Shown here: piece after piece, positions 56,568 to 64,000 of the stretch
How the letters are laid out: every line of letters begins with the position of its first letter
How positions within the stretch are numbered: the stretch's first letter is position 1
From: Bacteroidales bacterium
GTDB lineage: Bacteria; Bacteroidota; Bacteroidia; Bacteroidales; JAFGXI01
DNA: 64,000 nt
Direction of reading: 5' to 3'
Assembly: GCA_016936665.1 (NCBI GenBank)
Contig: JAFGXI010000008.1
Span: 109,081-173,080, forward strand
Translations under genes and position numbers: made by a program
Notes under the pieces: generated by a model
Database searches by the model: none
Told to the model about the DNA's origin: nothing
The model's input: only the letters and a program-made list of their open reading frames with translations

Positions 56568-57587
56568 TTAATTCTTTTCCAATTCGTGCTCTATCATTTC
56601 TTCAATATCCTCTTTTGAAGATGAATCAAATACAGGACTACCATTTATTAGTATAGTAGGTGTTCCAAATAAACCATATTGTTTAATCAATTTTGAGTTA
56701 TATTCAATATTATTTGGAATTTCAGGGCTATTAAAATCCTGTTTGAATTTTTGTATATTTAATTCTAATTCATCAGCAATATAATAGATTTCAGAAGTAT
56801 CAAGTAGTGTTGGCTTATTCATAATTGCATCATGCATTTCCCAAAATTTACCTTGTTTTGCTGCACAATTAGTAGCTATTGCACTAAGCGTTGGATAAGA
56901 AGAAAAATGAGCAAAACCAAACTTGACTTTATCTTTGTACTTCTGATATATTTCTTTATAAACAGGGTAATACTCACGACACCTGTCGCATTCCATATCT
57001 GAGACTTCTAAAAGTGTTATGCCCGATTTTAAATTTCCTCTATAAAAAGTTTGTATTTGATTTAGGCTGATTTTAGGTGGTAAAGGCGGTTTAAGCTTGA
57101 CTTGGATATTATGCTTTGTCTTTAGAGAATCAAGTAATTTTTCAAGTAAGCTTCTTTTCAATCCTTTCAAAAACAAGTCTTGACCTTTTTCTGAGTTAAT
57201 ATCATGATATGAGAGTGTTCTCTTTAACTCAGGTAATTTGTCAGAAATTAGTTTTTGTCTTTGGATCTTGATATATTTTTTTGAAAGTTTCTTTTGGTAA
57301 TATTGATTCAGATAAGATTCTGCTGATAGATTTAATTTTTGAGTCTCATAATTTATTACTAGATCATTTATTTTCTGATCCAATGCAATTTTTCGAATCA
57401 TATATATTCTTTGTAGTTGCTCATACAATTGCTGTTGAACACTGTAATCAATTTCTTGTATCAATATAGGTTTATCATCTATAAATGCAACAATTTCACC
57501 TTTGACTCTTTCTTCTTGCCTTTTTTTAGAATCGCAAGAAATGAATAGAGTTATTATATATAACAAAACTAAATATCTAACAATCAT
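56568..57587 (-). CDS. DsbA-like thioredoxin-fold lipoprotein with a SurA-like N-terminal part
   Basis: 339 residues. Lipobox FISC at about residue 18. Residues about 25-160 are charged and helical, like SurA/peptidyl-prolyl isomerase chaperone N-terminal parts (GEIVAFIDDKPILIQEID). From about 170 there is a DsbA/thioredoxin_4 domain: SGITLLEVSDMECDRCREYY with the redox motif CDRC (about 199-202), and FGTPTILINGSPVF with the cis-Pro (about 307-320). It should act in the periplasm as a disulfide oxidant, reductant or isomerase. It is the last gene of the minus-strand operon; its ATG overlaps the stop of the barrel gene (ATGA). The Cys-rich C39 protein two genes upstream could be its client (inference). 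Confidence 0.85.
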   Translation of the reverse strand: MIVRYLVLLYIITLFISCDSKKRQEERVKGEIVAFIDDKPILIQEIDYSVQQQLYEQLQRIYMIRKIALDQKINDLVINYETQKLNLSAESYLNQYYQKKLSKKYIKIQRQKLISDKLPELKRTLSYHDINSEKGQDLFLKGLKRSLLEKLLDSLKTKHNIQVKLKPPLPPKISLNQIQTFYRGNLKSGITLLEVSDMECDRCREYYPVYKEIYQKYKDKVKFGFAHFSSYPTLSAIATNCAAKQGKFWEMHDAIMNKPTLLDTSEIYYIADELELNIQKFKQDFNSPEIPNNIEYNSKLIKQYGLFGTPTILINGSPVFDSSSKEDIEEMIEHELEKN

Positions 57588-58348
57588 AAATTAAACATTA
57601 TACCAATTGATAGTCCAAAAGAATACAGTTTTTCGTGAAGTATAATAATATTCTCTTTAGAGATTAATTCCCCTTCAATAACATTTCCAGTCCTACTTGA
57701 ATAAGTTTGACTTTTATAAGGCGATAGCATTAAATTAAAATTTGTTTCAATATAAACAGAAAAGTTAGAACTAACTTTATAACTAGTGCCTAATTTCCCA
57801 ACAGCAGACAAACTAAAAAGATTATAATTTGTTTCTATTAACTTTACATTTATGATTGAAAAAAAATCATTATCTGAGTCTCCAATAATAGATTTGTTTA
57901 TTAAGATATGAGATAAGACACCTAAACCTGAATATATCTTAAATTTATTCATGTTAATATTATATCTTATCAATAATGGTACTTCAATGAAGTCATAATT
58001 GAATTTAGTAAATAGTTCATCATTTCCCGATAAAGAAGGTAATTCTGGAGAATTTTTAGGCACATGCCTTCGATAAGAATAAGAAGAGTACTTTAACCCA
58101 GTTTCCACTAACAAATGTTTATTAAATTTGTAAAAAAATTGGATGCCTACATTATAAGAAAAATTATGTTTTTCATACTTAAATCTATTAGAAGAAACCC
58201 AAGTGTCACTTCCTTTATCTGTAACTAAAACTTTACCTGTTTTTTGGGCGGAAATAAACAATCCCCATTTAATCTTTTTTTGAATAGAATCTTGTGCAAT
58301 TATCGTAGTACTGTAAAATATTAATGATACAACTAACAAACTTTTCAT
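57584..58348 (-). CDS. Outer-membrane beta-barrel protein
   Basis: 254 residues with a signal peptide (1-18, ending TIIA). Repeated amphipathic strands: NFSYNVGIQFFYKFNKHLLV, ETGLKYSSYSYRRHV, IEVPLLIRYNINMNKFKIYS, FSVYIETNFNLMLSPYKS and the C-terminal SFGLSIGIMFNL. This is a small PF13568-like porin barrel of Bacteroidota. It lies 25 bases downstream of the 308-residue orphan gene and overlaps the DsbA-like gene by four bases, so it is part of the same operon. Function unknown. Confidence 0.8.
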   Translation of the reverse strand: MKSLLVVSLIFYSTTIIAQDSIQKKIKWGLFISAQKTGKVLVTDKGSDTWVSSNRFKYEKHNFSYNVGIQFFYKFNKHLLVETGLKYSSYSYRRHVPKNSPELPSLSGNDELFTKFNYDFIEVPLLIRYNINMNKFKIYSGLGVLSHILINKSIIGDSDNDFFSIINVKLIETNYNLFSLSAVGKLGTSYKVSSNFSVYIETNFNLMLSPYKSQTYSSRTGNVIEGELISKENIIILHEKLYSFGLSIGIMFNL

Positions 58349-58373
58349 TGGAATTTTTATTTAATTTATATGA

Positions 58374-59300
58374 TTATGGATATGTGCAAACGTCTGAACT
58401 ACTTATGTAAATTAAAGTATTACTTCCCCCTGAAATAATATTTGTTACTCCAGAAACAAGTTCATTGGTTTCTTCAGTTTCAGGATCAATATCATATAAC
58501 AACCAGTTCTCATTTCCATACTCAAAATCCCAGAAATCTGCATCATCATCTTCATCATCAAAATAAATGTAACCTTGTTTAGAACCAAACCGCCCTAAAA
58601 TACCATAATTAAATCCAATATATGGTAGACTATGTGGGCTATATGAAGTTTTAGGGAAAAAAGAAAATACAAGCCTTGTGTTTTCACCAAAGTAGTTATT
58701 ACTACCATACCATCCTGTTATTTCTTCCCCATTAAGGCTTACATAATTTATATTTCCATCATTTTCATTATCAAAGAGACGAATTACTAAATCTGAAATG
58801 CCACCATCCCAGTCTATCATTAGAGTTGCATAGTCATATTCTGTTCGCCGAAAAATATTCATATCATCCAAATCATCAATTATACAAAATTTTAGAATTA
58901 CATTTTTATTTGACGTGACATAGCTACCTCCTGTCCAACCTTTTTTTCTTGTTGTAGGGTTATCATCATCTTCACAATCCATGTATATTACCAACTCATC
59001 ATAATCCCCACATGTGCAATCTTTGAAAACTCCCACCCTATCTCCAACTTCATTGACAGTTCTTTTAGAATAACTTAAGTCTATTTGTTTTTTTATTTTA
59101 TACTTTAATTCGTCTGAAATTTCTAAAACTTCAATATTCGAATTTACATGGCCAGTATCTGGAATCATCAAGTAATCTCTGTTCAGTTTTTGAATTTCAG
59201 ATGTTATGCTATTTAACTCTACCTGAGTTTTTTTAGTTGTAAAACTATAAATAATGGCAATTATTAGCACTGTTAACGGTAATAATAAATACTTATTCAT
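58374..59300 (-). CDS. Membrane-anchored protein of unknown function
   Basis: 308 residues that I do not recognise. One N-terminal hydrophobic segment (LLLPLTVLIIAIIYSF) acts as an anchor or uncleaved signal. The mature part is Asp/Gly/Tyr-rich, probably beta-sandwich, with pairs CTCG (about 94-97) and later single Cys residues, and acidic runs such as YFDDEDDDADFWDFEYGN (about 248-265), which could bind calcium. It lies 12 bases downstream of the C39-like protease gene and 25 bases upstream of the barrel gene. Function unknown; the operon suggests an envelope role. Confidence 0.72.
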   Translation of the reverse strand: MNKYLLLPLTVLIIAIIYSFTTKKTQVELNSITSEIQKLNRDYLMIPDTGHVNSNIEVLEISDELKYKIKKQIDLSYSKRTVNEVGDRVGVFKDCTCGDYDELVIYMDCEDDDNPTTRKKGWTGGSYVTSNKNVILKFCIIDDLDDMNIFRRTEYDYATLMIDWDGGISDLVIRLFDNENDGNINYVSLNGEEITGWYGSNNYFGENTRLVFSFFPKTSYSPHSLPYIGFNYGILGRFGSKQGYIYFDDEDDDADFWDFEYGNENWLLYDIDPETEETNELVSGVTNIISGGSNTLIYISSSDVCTYP

Positions 59301-59312
59301 AATGTCGTAGTT

Positions 59313-62186
59313 TTATTTAGTTAAAGTATATGAAATTTTTAATATTTCAACAGTATTTTCTGTTTCTACTTCTAAATAATATATGCCTGGCGCATATTTA
59401 TCAATTGAAAAAAAGTGTTGAGGCTTGTTAATGTTATTATAAGTTTCTAATAACATACCCTGAGCATTAATTAGCTTCATCGAAACAATTAAGTGTGAGT
59501 TGCTGCTGACAGTAAATGCTCCATTATTGGGGTTAGGGTATATATTAATTGAGTTTATATAAAGTTGAGCATTGTTTTCTTGCTCATTCTCATATTGTCT
59601 TCTATACAATAATTCATCAAGGTAGTCGCTGTCCTCTTGTTGTTGCATACTCATATATTCTGCACTGAAGCAGTCATCTGTATTATTATTTTTTAAACAT
59701 GGGTTTATTTGTAATACTGTCTCATTAACCCCTGTGGGTTCTATTGTTACATCTCCTTCTAAAATAATTTCATCACAGGCATTAACTTGTGTATTTTGAT
59801 TATTAAAGGTACTTGGAAAACTAGATAAAGTATAACGACCTGAATAATACTTATAAACATTTCCATAATTACTATAGAAAGACGAAGGTAAATATGTAGA
59901 GGTTTCATTACAGTCCACAATTGAGAACCCAAACCAATATTCGTCACTTTCATAACCTGCATTATTAACAGCCCTAATTGAGGCAGAGTATTGACCTGGA
60001 GATGAAAATAAATGCTTAAACTTATGGCAATTACCTGTATATATTTTATTCTCATAATGGTGGCATGGAGGATTTGATAATCCACTACAATTCTTTTTGT
60101 CCCAGTATTCTAATGTTCCATCTTCATACCATACTTTTAATCGATGCACACCTGTAAAAGGACTAGAAATATCCTGAAAAGATACCCAAGATCCTAAAGG
60201 ATATACACTACAATCATTGTCGTAAAAAATACCAGGTGTTAAAGTAGGACAGGGATATACAGGCACTTCAACACTTGCAAAATAATCTTCTCCTAAAACA
60301 TTAACATTTACAGAAACAACATATGTATATGTAGCAATTTCATGACAAGGTAAAAATTCATCTGTAGAATATGAATATATTGAATACTCTAAATCGAACC
60401 CATTTGAATTAAAAAAACTCCAGTTATAGTCTGTTGCTCCAATTGGAGCATTCACAACCGTAAAATTATAGTATGAACCATAGATTTGATCAGGTACTAT
60501 TTCCATCTGAATTTCTTTCATCTGAATGTCAACTGTAGCCTCTTCTGTAATGTTGTCTATAGGAATACCTTGTGACACAAGCATAGCATATCCAGGGTAT
60601 ACAACGACTATAGTGCCAGACCATTCGTACGGCAAGTCCATAGAATAATATCCTTGATAACCAGATGTTGTTGAATAATTACCATCTTCAGAAGTGTCTC
60701 CATTAAAGTATATAGAAGCACCAGAAAGTGTTATTTGATTATATGTGCCAAACTTATAAATTCGACCAGATATTTCAACATCATTAGGTGATACTTGAAC
60801 GGTTTGTTCAACACTACTACTGCCAAAATCGTTTGCAACTTCTAAGGTTACTTCATATGTACCATATGAAGAATAGTCATGCGAGGGATTTGGGCTTGTT
60901 GAGGTGCTCCCATCTCCAAAATTCCATTGCCAATTAGTTGGATTATTTGATGATGCATCGGTAAAATTAACCGTTTTTGTTACACTTTCTACCGTATATG
61001 TGAAATTTGCTCCTGATGGAGAGCCCACAGTCACGTAATCTGTTTTAGTTTCTGTATTACTCTCGTAATCATTTTCTGACGTTAAACTTACATCGAATAC
61101 TCCTGGAGTATTATAAGTTACAGTTGGGTTTTGTTCCGTTGATGTTGCAGGTGTACATCCTTCAAATGTCCATTGCCAAGATGTAGGATTGTTGGTTGAT
61201 TCATCAGCGAAAGTTATACTCTGTCCAGTTGCTATTGTAGTATTATCTGCTGAAAATGCACTTATAGGGGCAGGAGGTTCTGTAACTGTAATATAGCTTT
61301 GCTTTAGTTCAACATCTCTACCATTAATATTTAATGCCATTAATGATACGGAATATTCACCTGGAGTATTATAAATGACAACTGGGTTTTGATCTTGTGA
61401 GGTTGAAGGAACCCCGCCTTCAAATGTCCAATACCATACAGTAGGGTTATTAACAGATTCATCAGTGAAATTTATACTTTGTCCAGCAACTATATTTGTA
61501 TTGTCAACCGAAAAATCTGCAGCAGGTATGTTTATACCCACATTGTATAGTCTTAATTGTTCACAATTACCTGAATAATCAGCCCAGTTAGTTGGTGTTG
61601 GTGTTGTTCCTGGGTCATAAACGTAAAAATCTTCTTCATTTGCCCCATCATTATCATATCCTTTTATCAAAACAAAATGTGAATTTCCATTAACCCATGC
61701 TATTACAGGATTTCCCCCATCTATCTCTGCTCTTACAATATCTAATGTATATACCGAGTGTTGATTATAGTTAATTGTACTTCCTGGATAATTAGATACA
61801 GAGTTCCAAATTATATTACAACCTCCACTATAACCTGAATTGTTAGTCAACCATTCATTGAGAATTCCAGGGTCAATTTCTATACCAGTCCCATCCATTA
61901 TCATAGTTACGCACGTCATAGCACAACCACTTGAACCAATTGTACTGGATGTGCATGTCCCTAATTGGTCAGGGCTCCACACTTCTCCAAACTGTTTAAA
62001 ACTAGTTAAATTAAAATGGCCTCGTACCTCTGTTGAAATAGGTACAGGAGGAATGTAATTTTCTTCTGTCCAATATGGTTCCTCATACATTTCTGACTGA
62101 TTAGTGGACTGTCCGTAAATTATAATACTTTGAGAAAAAAATAAATAAACTAAAATCCCAATAATATATTTAATACTTTTTAGCAT
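59313..62186 (-). CDS. T9SS-secreted C39-like cysteine protease with PKD domains
   Basis: 957 residues. Signal peptide (1-26, ending IYGQ), then the motif STNQSE...WT...YIPP. The Peptidase_C39-like domain follows (about 55-215): Gln65 and Cys88 in SSGCAMTCVTMIMD, His170 in NGNSHFVLIKGYDNDG and Asp191 in YVYDPG, the expected catalytic set. Three PKD domains (about 217-300, 305-388, 390-466) are followed by a carboxypeptidase-like Ig stretch (YKFGTYNQITLSGASIYFNG), a Cys-rich region and a type A T9SS tail (about 875-957; INIYPNPNNGAFTVSS). Many Cys pairs suggest disulfides. It should be exported to the surface or medium, where it may cleave proteins or peptides (inference). It is 5 bases downstream of the HEAT gene. 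Confidence 0.85.
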   Translation of the reverse strand: MLKSIKYIIGILVYLFFSQSIIIYGQSTNQSEMYEEPYWTEENYIPPVPISTEVRGHFNLTSFKQFGEVWSPDQLGTCTSSTIGSSGCAMTCVTMIMDGTGIEIDPGILNEWLTNNSGYSGGCNIIWNSVSNYPGSTINYNQHSVYTLDIVRAEIDGGNPVIAWVNGNSHFVLIKGYDNDGANEEDFYVYDPGTTPTPTNWADYSGNCEQLRLYNVGINIPAADFSVDNTNIVAGQSINFTDESVNNPTVWYWTFEGGVPSTSQDQNPVVIYNTPGEYSVSLMALNINGRDVELKQSYITVTEPPAPISAFSADNTTIATGQSITFADESTNNPTSWQWTFEGCTPATSTEQNPTVTYNTPGVFDVSLTSENDYESNTETKTDYVTVGSPSGANFTYTVESVTKTVNFTDASSNNPTNWQWNFGDGSTSTSPNPSHDYSSYGTYEVTLEVANDFGSSSVEQTVQVSPNDVEISGRIYKFGTYNQITLSGASIYFNGDTSEDGNYSTTSGYQGYYSMDLPYEWSGTIVVVYPGYAMLVSQGIPIDNITEEATVDIQMKEIQMEIVPDQIYGSYYNFTVVNAPIGATDYNWSFFNSNGFDLEYSIYSYSTDEFLPCHEIATYTYVVSVNVNVLGEDYFASVEVPVYPCPTLTPGIFYDNDCSVYPLGSWVSFQDISSPFTGVHRLKVWYEDGTLEYWDKKNCSGLSNPPCHHYENKIYTGNCHKFKHLFSSPGQYSASIRAVNNAGYESDEYWFGFSIVDCNETSTYLPSSFYSNYGNVYKYYSGRYTLSSFPSTFNNQNTQVNACDEIILEGDVTIEPTGVNETVLQINPCLKNNNTDDCFSAEYMSMQQQEDSDYLDELLYRRQYENEQENNAQLYINSINIYPNPNNGAFTVSSNSHLIVSMKLINAQGMLLETYNNINKPQHFFSIDKYAPGIYYLEVETENTVEILKISYTLTK

Positions 62187-62191
62187 TATTC

Positions 62192-63091
62192 CTATAAGTA
62201 ATATTTTTCTATGATTAAATCACAATAATTAATAACATAAAGATTATCCTTATTTTCTTTTTTGATTTTTTTTATTATCTGCAAAACCTGATTATTATTT
62301 TTAATTTTTGCCAATGCATTTAATGTGGAAATTTTAATCTTATCATTATCATTTTCAAGAAAATAACTTAACAAAGCATCAGTATTTGGATAATTCATTT
62401 CAATTAAAACTATAAAAGCATCTAAAGCAATATATATATTTTTTGATTTCGACGCTACAACTAAAAAATCTATACTTTTACTATCCCCTATGTGTTTAAA
62501 GCCTGTGTGACACTCATATTTTTTTCCATAATTCCCTTCCCATATTTCTCTTAAAGTATTATAAGAATAATGTTTTTCACCCAAATAAGAAAGTGATAAT
62601 GCTATCTCAATTTTAACTTTTATAGTGTCTTCCATCTTTAGAGCTTTAATTAAAAATGGAATAACAGGCGATTGACTGTAGTATTTCAATACTTTAGCAC
62701 ATTCACGCCTTACAAACACAGATGAATCATTTAGTAATAAATTTCCAATAATATCGATATCTTCTGGGTTTTTTATTACTCCAAGTTTTTTTATTGCTTT
62801 TTGACGTACATACTCATTAGTTGAAGATAAATCCTTTCTTGTGTTTTTCCATTGTTCAAAATCAAAATAGGTAGACTCTAAAAAGCTTTTCTCTTGAACA
62901 TTGTCATTTTTCTTTTTCTTCCAATAATTAACATTAGTTTTAGGAGGAACATATGTTCTTGTAGTCCAAAGCATATCGCTTAATGCTTCAGATTGATTTG
63001 TTGATTGAGCATTGCAATTTAAGTTTAAAAAAGAACTAATCAACCAAATAAAAAAATGTAAATAATAATATTTAAAGCAACTTCTAAACAT
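62192..63091 (-). CDS. Secreted HEAT-repeat protein
   Basis: 299 residues with a signal peptide (about 1-28, ending NCNAQ), then STNQSE...WT...YVPP, the same motif as in the next gene. Residues about 75-299 are HEAT-like helical pairs: YVRQKAIKKLGVIKNPEDID, SVFVRRECAKVLKYYSQSPV, IKVKIEIALSLSYLGEKHYS and KIKISTLNALAKIKNNNQVL. HEAT solenoids bind proteins; an exported one is uncommon. Its ATG overlaps the stop of the upstream tail-fibre-like gene (TAATG), so it is translationally coupled. Function unknown; a protein-binding scaffold is inferred. Confidence 0.8.
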   Translation of the reverse strand: MFRSCFKYYYLHFFIWLISSFLNLNCNAQSTNQSEALSDMLWTTRTYVPPKTNVNYWKKKKNDNVQEKSFLESTYFDFEQWKNTRKDLSSTNEYVRQKAIKKLGVIKNPEDIDIIGNLLLNDSSVFVRRECAKVLKYYSQSPVIPFLIKALKMEDTIKVKIEIALSLSYLGEKHYSYNTLREIWEGNYGKKYECHTGFKHIGDSKSIDFLVVASKSKNIYIALDAFIVLIEMNYPNTDALLSYFLENDNDKIKISTLNALAKIKNNNQVLQIIKKIKKENKDNLYVINYCDLIIEKYYL

Positions 63092-64000
63092 TATTTAGAG
63101 TTTTCTAGTTTTTCAATCCTTTCATTCTGCTCTATTATATATAAAGTTAATTCTTCAACTTTCTTCAACAACAATTGATTCATCTCTCCTAAATCGACAT
63201 CGTTTTCTTCTACTTCGTTTGTTGTGGGGATTTTTGGCAAATGTTTTTCTTTTTGTATATATTCTTTCAACTCATGCAAGGGCATTAAGTTGTAATTATC
63301 TTCAAAAACATAATCGCACCACCCACTACCAGATTGCACTACTACTTTACAGAAATGGGCCCAGCCTCTAACATCTAATAAATAATTGGCATCGGGGCTA
63401 GTGGTACCAATGCCTACACTTCCGTTATATGCAATTCTAAGACGCTCTATGGGATAAGTATCTGTTGCTCCTTTTGTTGAAAAGGTTAAGTTCCCTTTAT
63501 CGGTATTTGTAGAGATACCTCCAATTCTTGCCATATCCGGCATGTTACCTTGCGAAAACTATATCCATAAACCCTCGTTGGAGCCAGTCCCTGTATCGTG
63601 TAATTTTAACCCTACAGATGTCGCATAAGATGTACTCGACACTTCTAACTTTGCACTTGGGTTAATGGTTCCGATACCCACATAAGAGTTCAAAAGGGTC
63701 ATTACGGTAGCATCTCCATACTTAAAATTAAAAGGGGTTCCGGAAGTTGCATAGGTATGTTGAATATATGCTTCTCCATTTTGCACACCAATATTGATTC
63801 TTCTTCTCGTAGTTGGATTATTCTCATATACTGCAATAAGGCCCAAATCTGTTTCTCCTTTAACAACGGCATTGCCTTTTACGTAAAATCTATCTGTTGA
63901 AGATGCTTGTACGCCAATCCCCACATTGCCAGAGAAATAAGTTTTATCCGACAGAATATGAAAAGCTTCGATGCTTTCATTGGTTTTGTTAAATCGACTG
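63091..64000 (-). pseudogene. Tail-fibre-like surface protein, interrupted by an in-frame amber stop (5' end outside window)
   Basis: The frame is open from the right window edge to a TAG at 63559-63561 and then continues in the same frame to the TAA at 63091; only the single TAG separates GSNEGLWI from FSQGNMPDMARIGGIST. The sequence has the pattern of Bacteroidota tail-fibre-like proteins: VGIGTINPSAKLEVSS and VGIGTTSPDANYLLDV, and the C-terminal YVFEDNYNLMPLHELKEYI, LPKIPTTNEVEENDVDLGEM plus a coiled coil (LLLKKVEELTLYIIEQNERI). Such proteins form surface fibres or trimers. The C-terminal half is not decayed, so the stop may be recent, a sequencing error or read through. The HEAT gene overlaps its end. 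Confidence 0.8.

Overview
The window is chromosomal DNA from a Bacteroidota bacterium, probably of the Bacteroidia (Marinilabiliales/Bacteroidales-like; the order is an inference). Evidence: AT-rich sequence, several promoters of the Bacteroidota form TTTG-N17-19-TAnnTTTG, type IX secretion (T9SS) C-terminal sorting domains, a TamL lipoprotein, GldA, DUF3276, DUF4294, DUF5683 and DUF6702 proteins, and a citD-citE fusion. Pyruvate phosphate dikinase, citrate lyase and a NADH-linked iron-sulfur oxidoreductase suit an anaerobic or facultative life.

Layout. 0-6.4 kb: a partial exported surface protein, DUF6702, HupE/UreJ, trmD, a membrane metallophosphoesterase and a Mpl-type Mur ligase. 6.7-9.6 kb: a large T9SS-sorted adhesin-like protein with a recent internal duplication. 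9.7-12.9 kb: citrate lyase (citD-citE fusion and citF) split by an S23-type four-helix-bundle gene that lies between imperfect inverted repeats. 13-19.8 kb (minus strand): a six-gene par/cell-wall operon, parA-parB-DUF5683-MltD-like transglycosylase-two SGNH proteins. 20.1-26.6 kb: rplS, then a three-subunit NuoE/NuoF/(GltD + molybdopterin-like) oxidoreductase whose NuoE-like gene carries a frameshift. 26.8-32.4 kb: DUF3276, purC, phoH, a DUF62 enzyme, accA and an ATP-grasp protein. 32.5-37.3 kb: outer-membrane and gliding genes (tamL, porin-like, gldA, a carboxypeptidase-regulatory-like protein). 37.5-45.5 kb: ppdK, a T9SS-sorted beta-propeller, a 2-oxoacid dehydrogenase E2, and a heterodisulfide-reductase-like pair. 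45.7-56.3 kb: dnaA, EamA transporter, YigZ, pyrBI, a MORN-repeat protein, accC, DUF4294, a TylF-like methyltransferase, a collagen-like lipoprotein and fmt.

56.3-64 kb is the most unusual stretch. A GC-rich 32-bp palindrome lies next to a tightly packed minus-strand operon: a tail-fibre-like surface protein interrupted by an in-frame amber codon, a secreted HEAT-repeat protein, a secreted C39-like protease with PKD domains and a T9SS tail, a membrane-anchored orphan, a beta-barrel and a DsbA-like lipoprotein. The HEAT and protease proteins share the same short motif right after their signal peptides. The five genes at 56.6-63.1 kb are poor in TCGA compared with the rest of the window, which suggests a horizontally acquired extracytoplasmic module.

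No tRNA, rRNA, CRISPR array or intact insertion sequence was recognised. All calls come from reading the sequence and from family knowledge; no searches were run.
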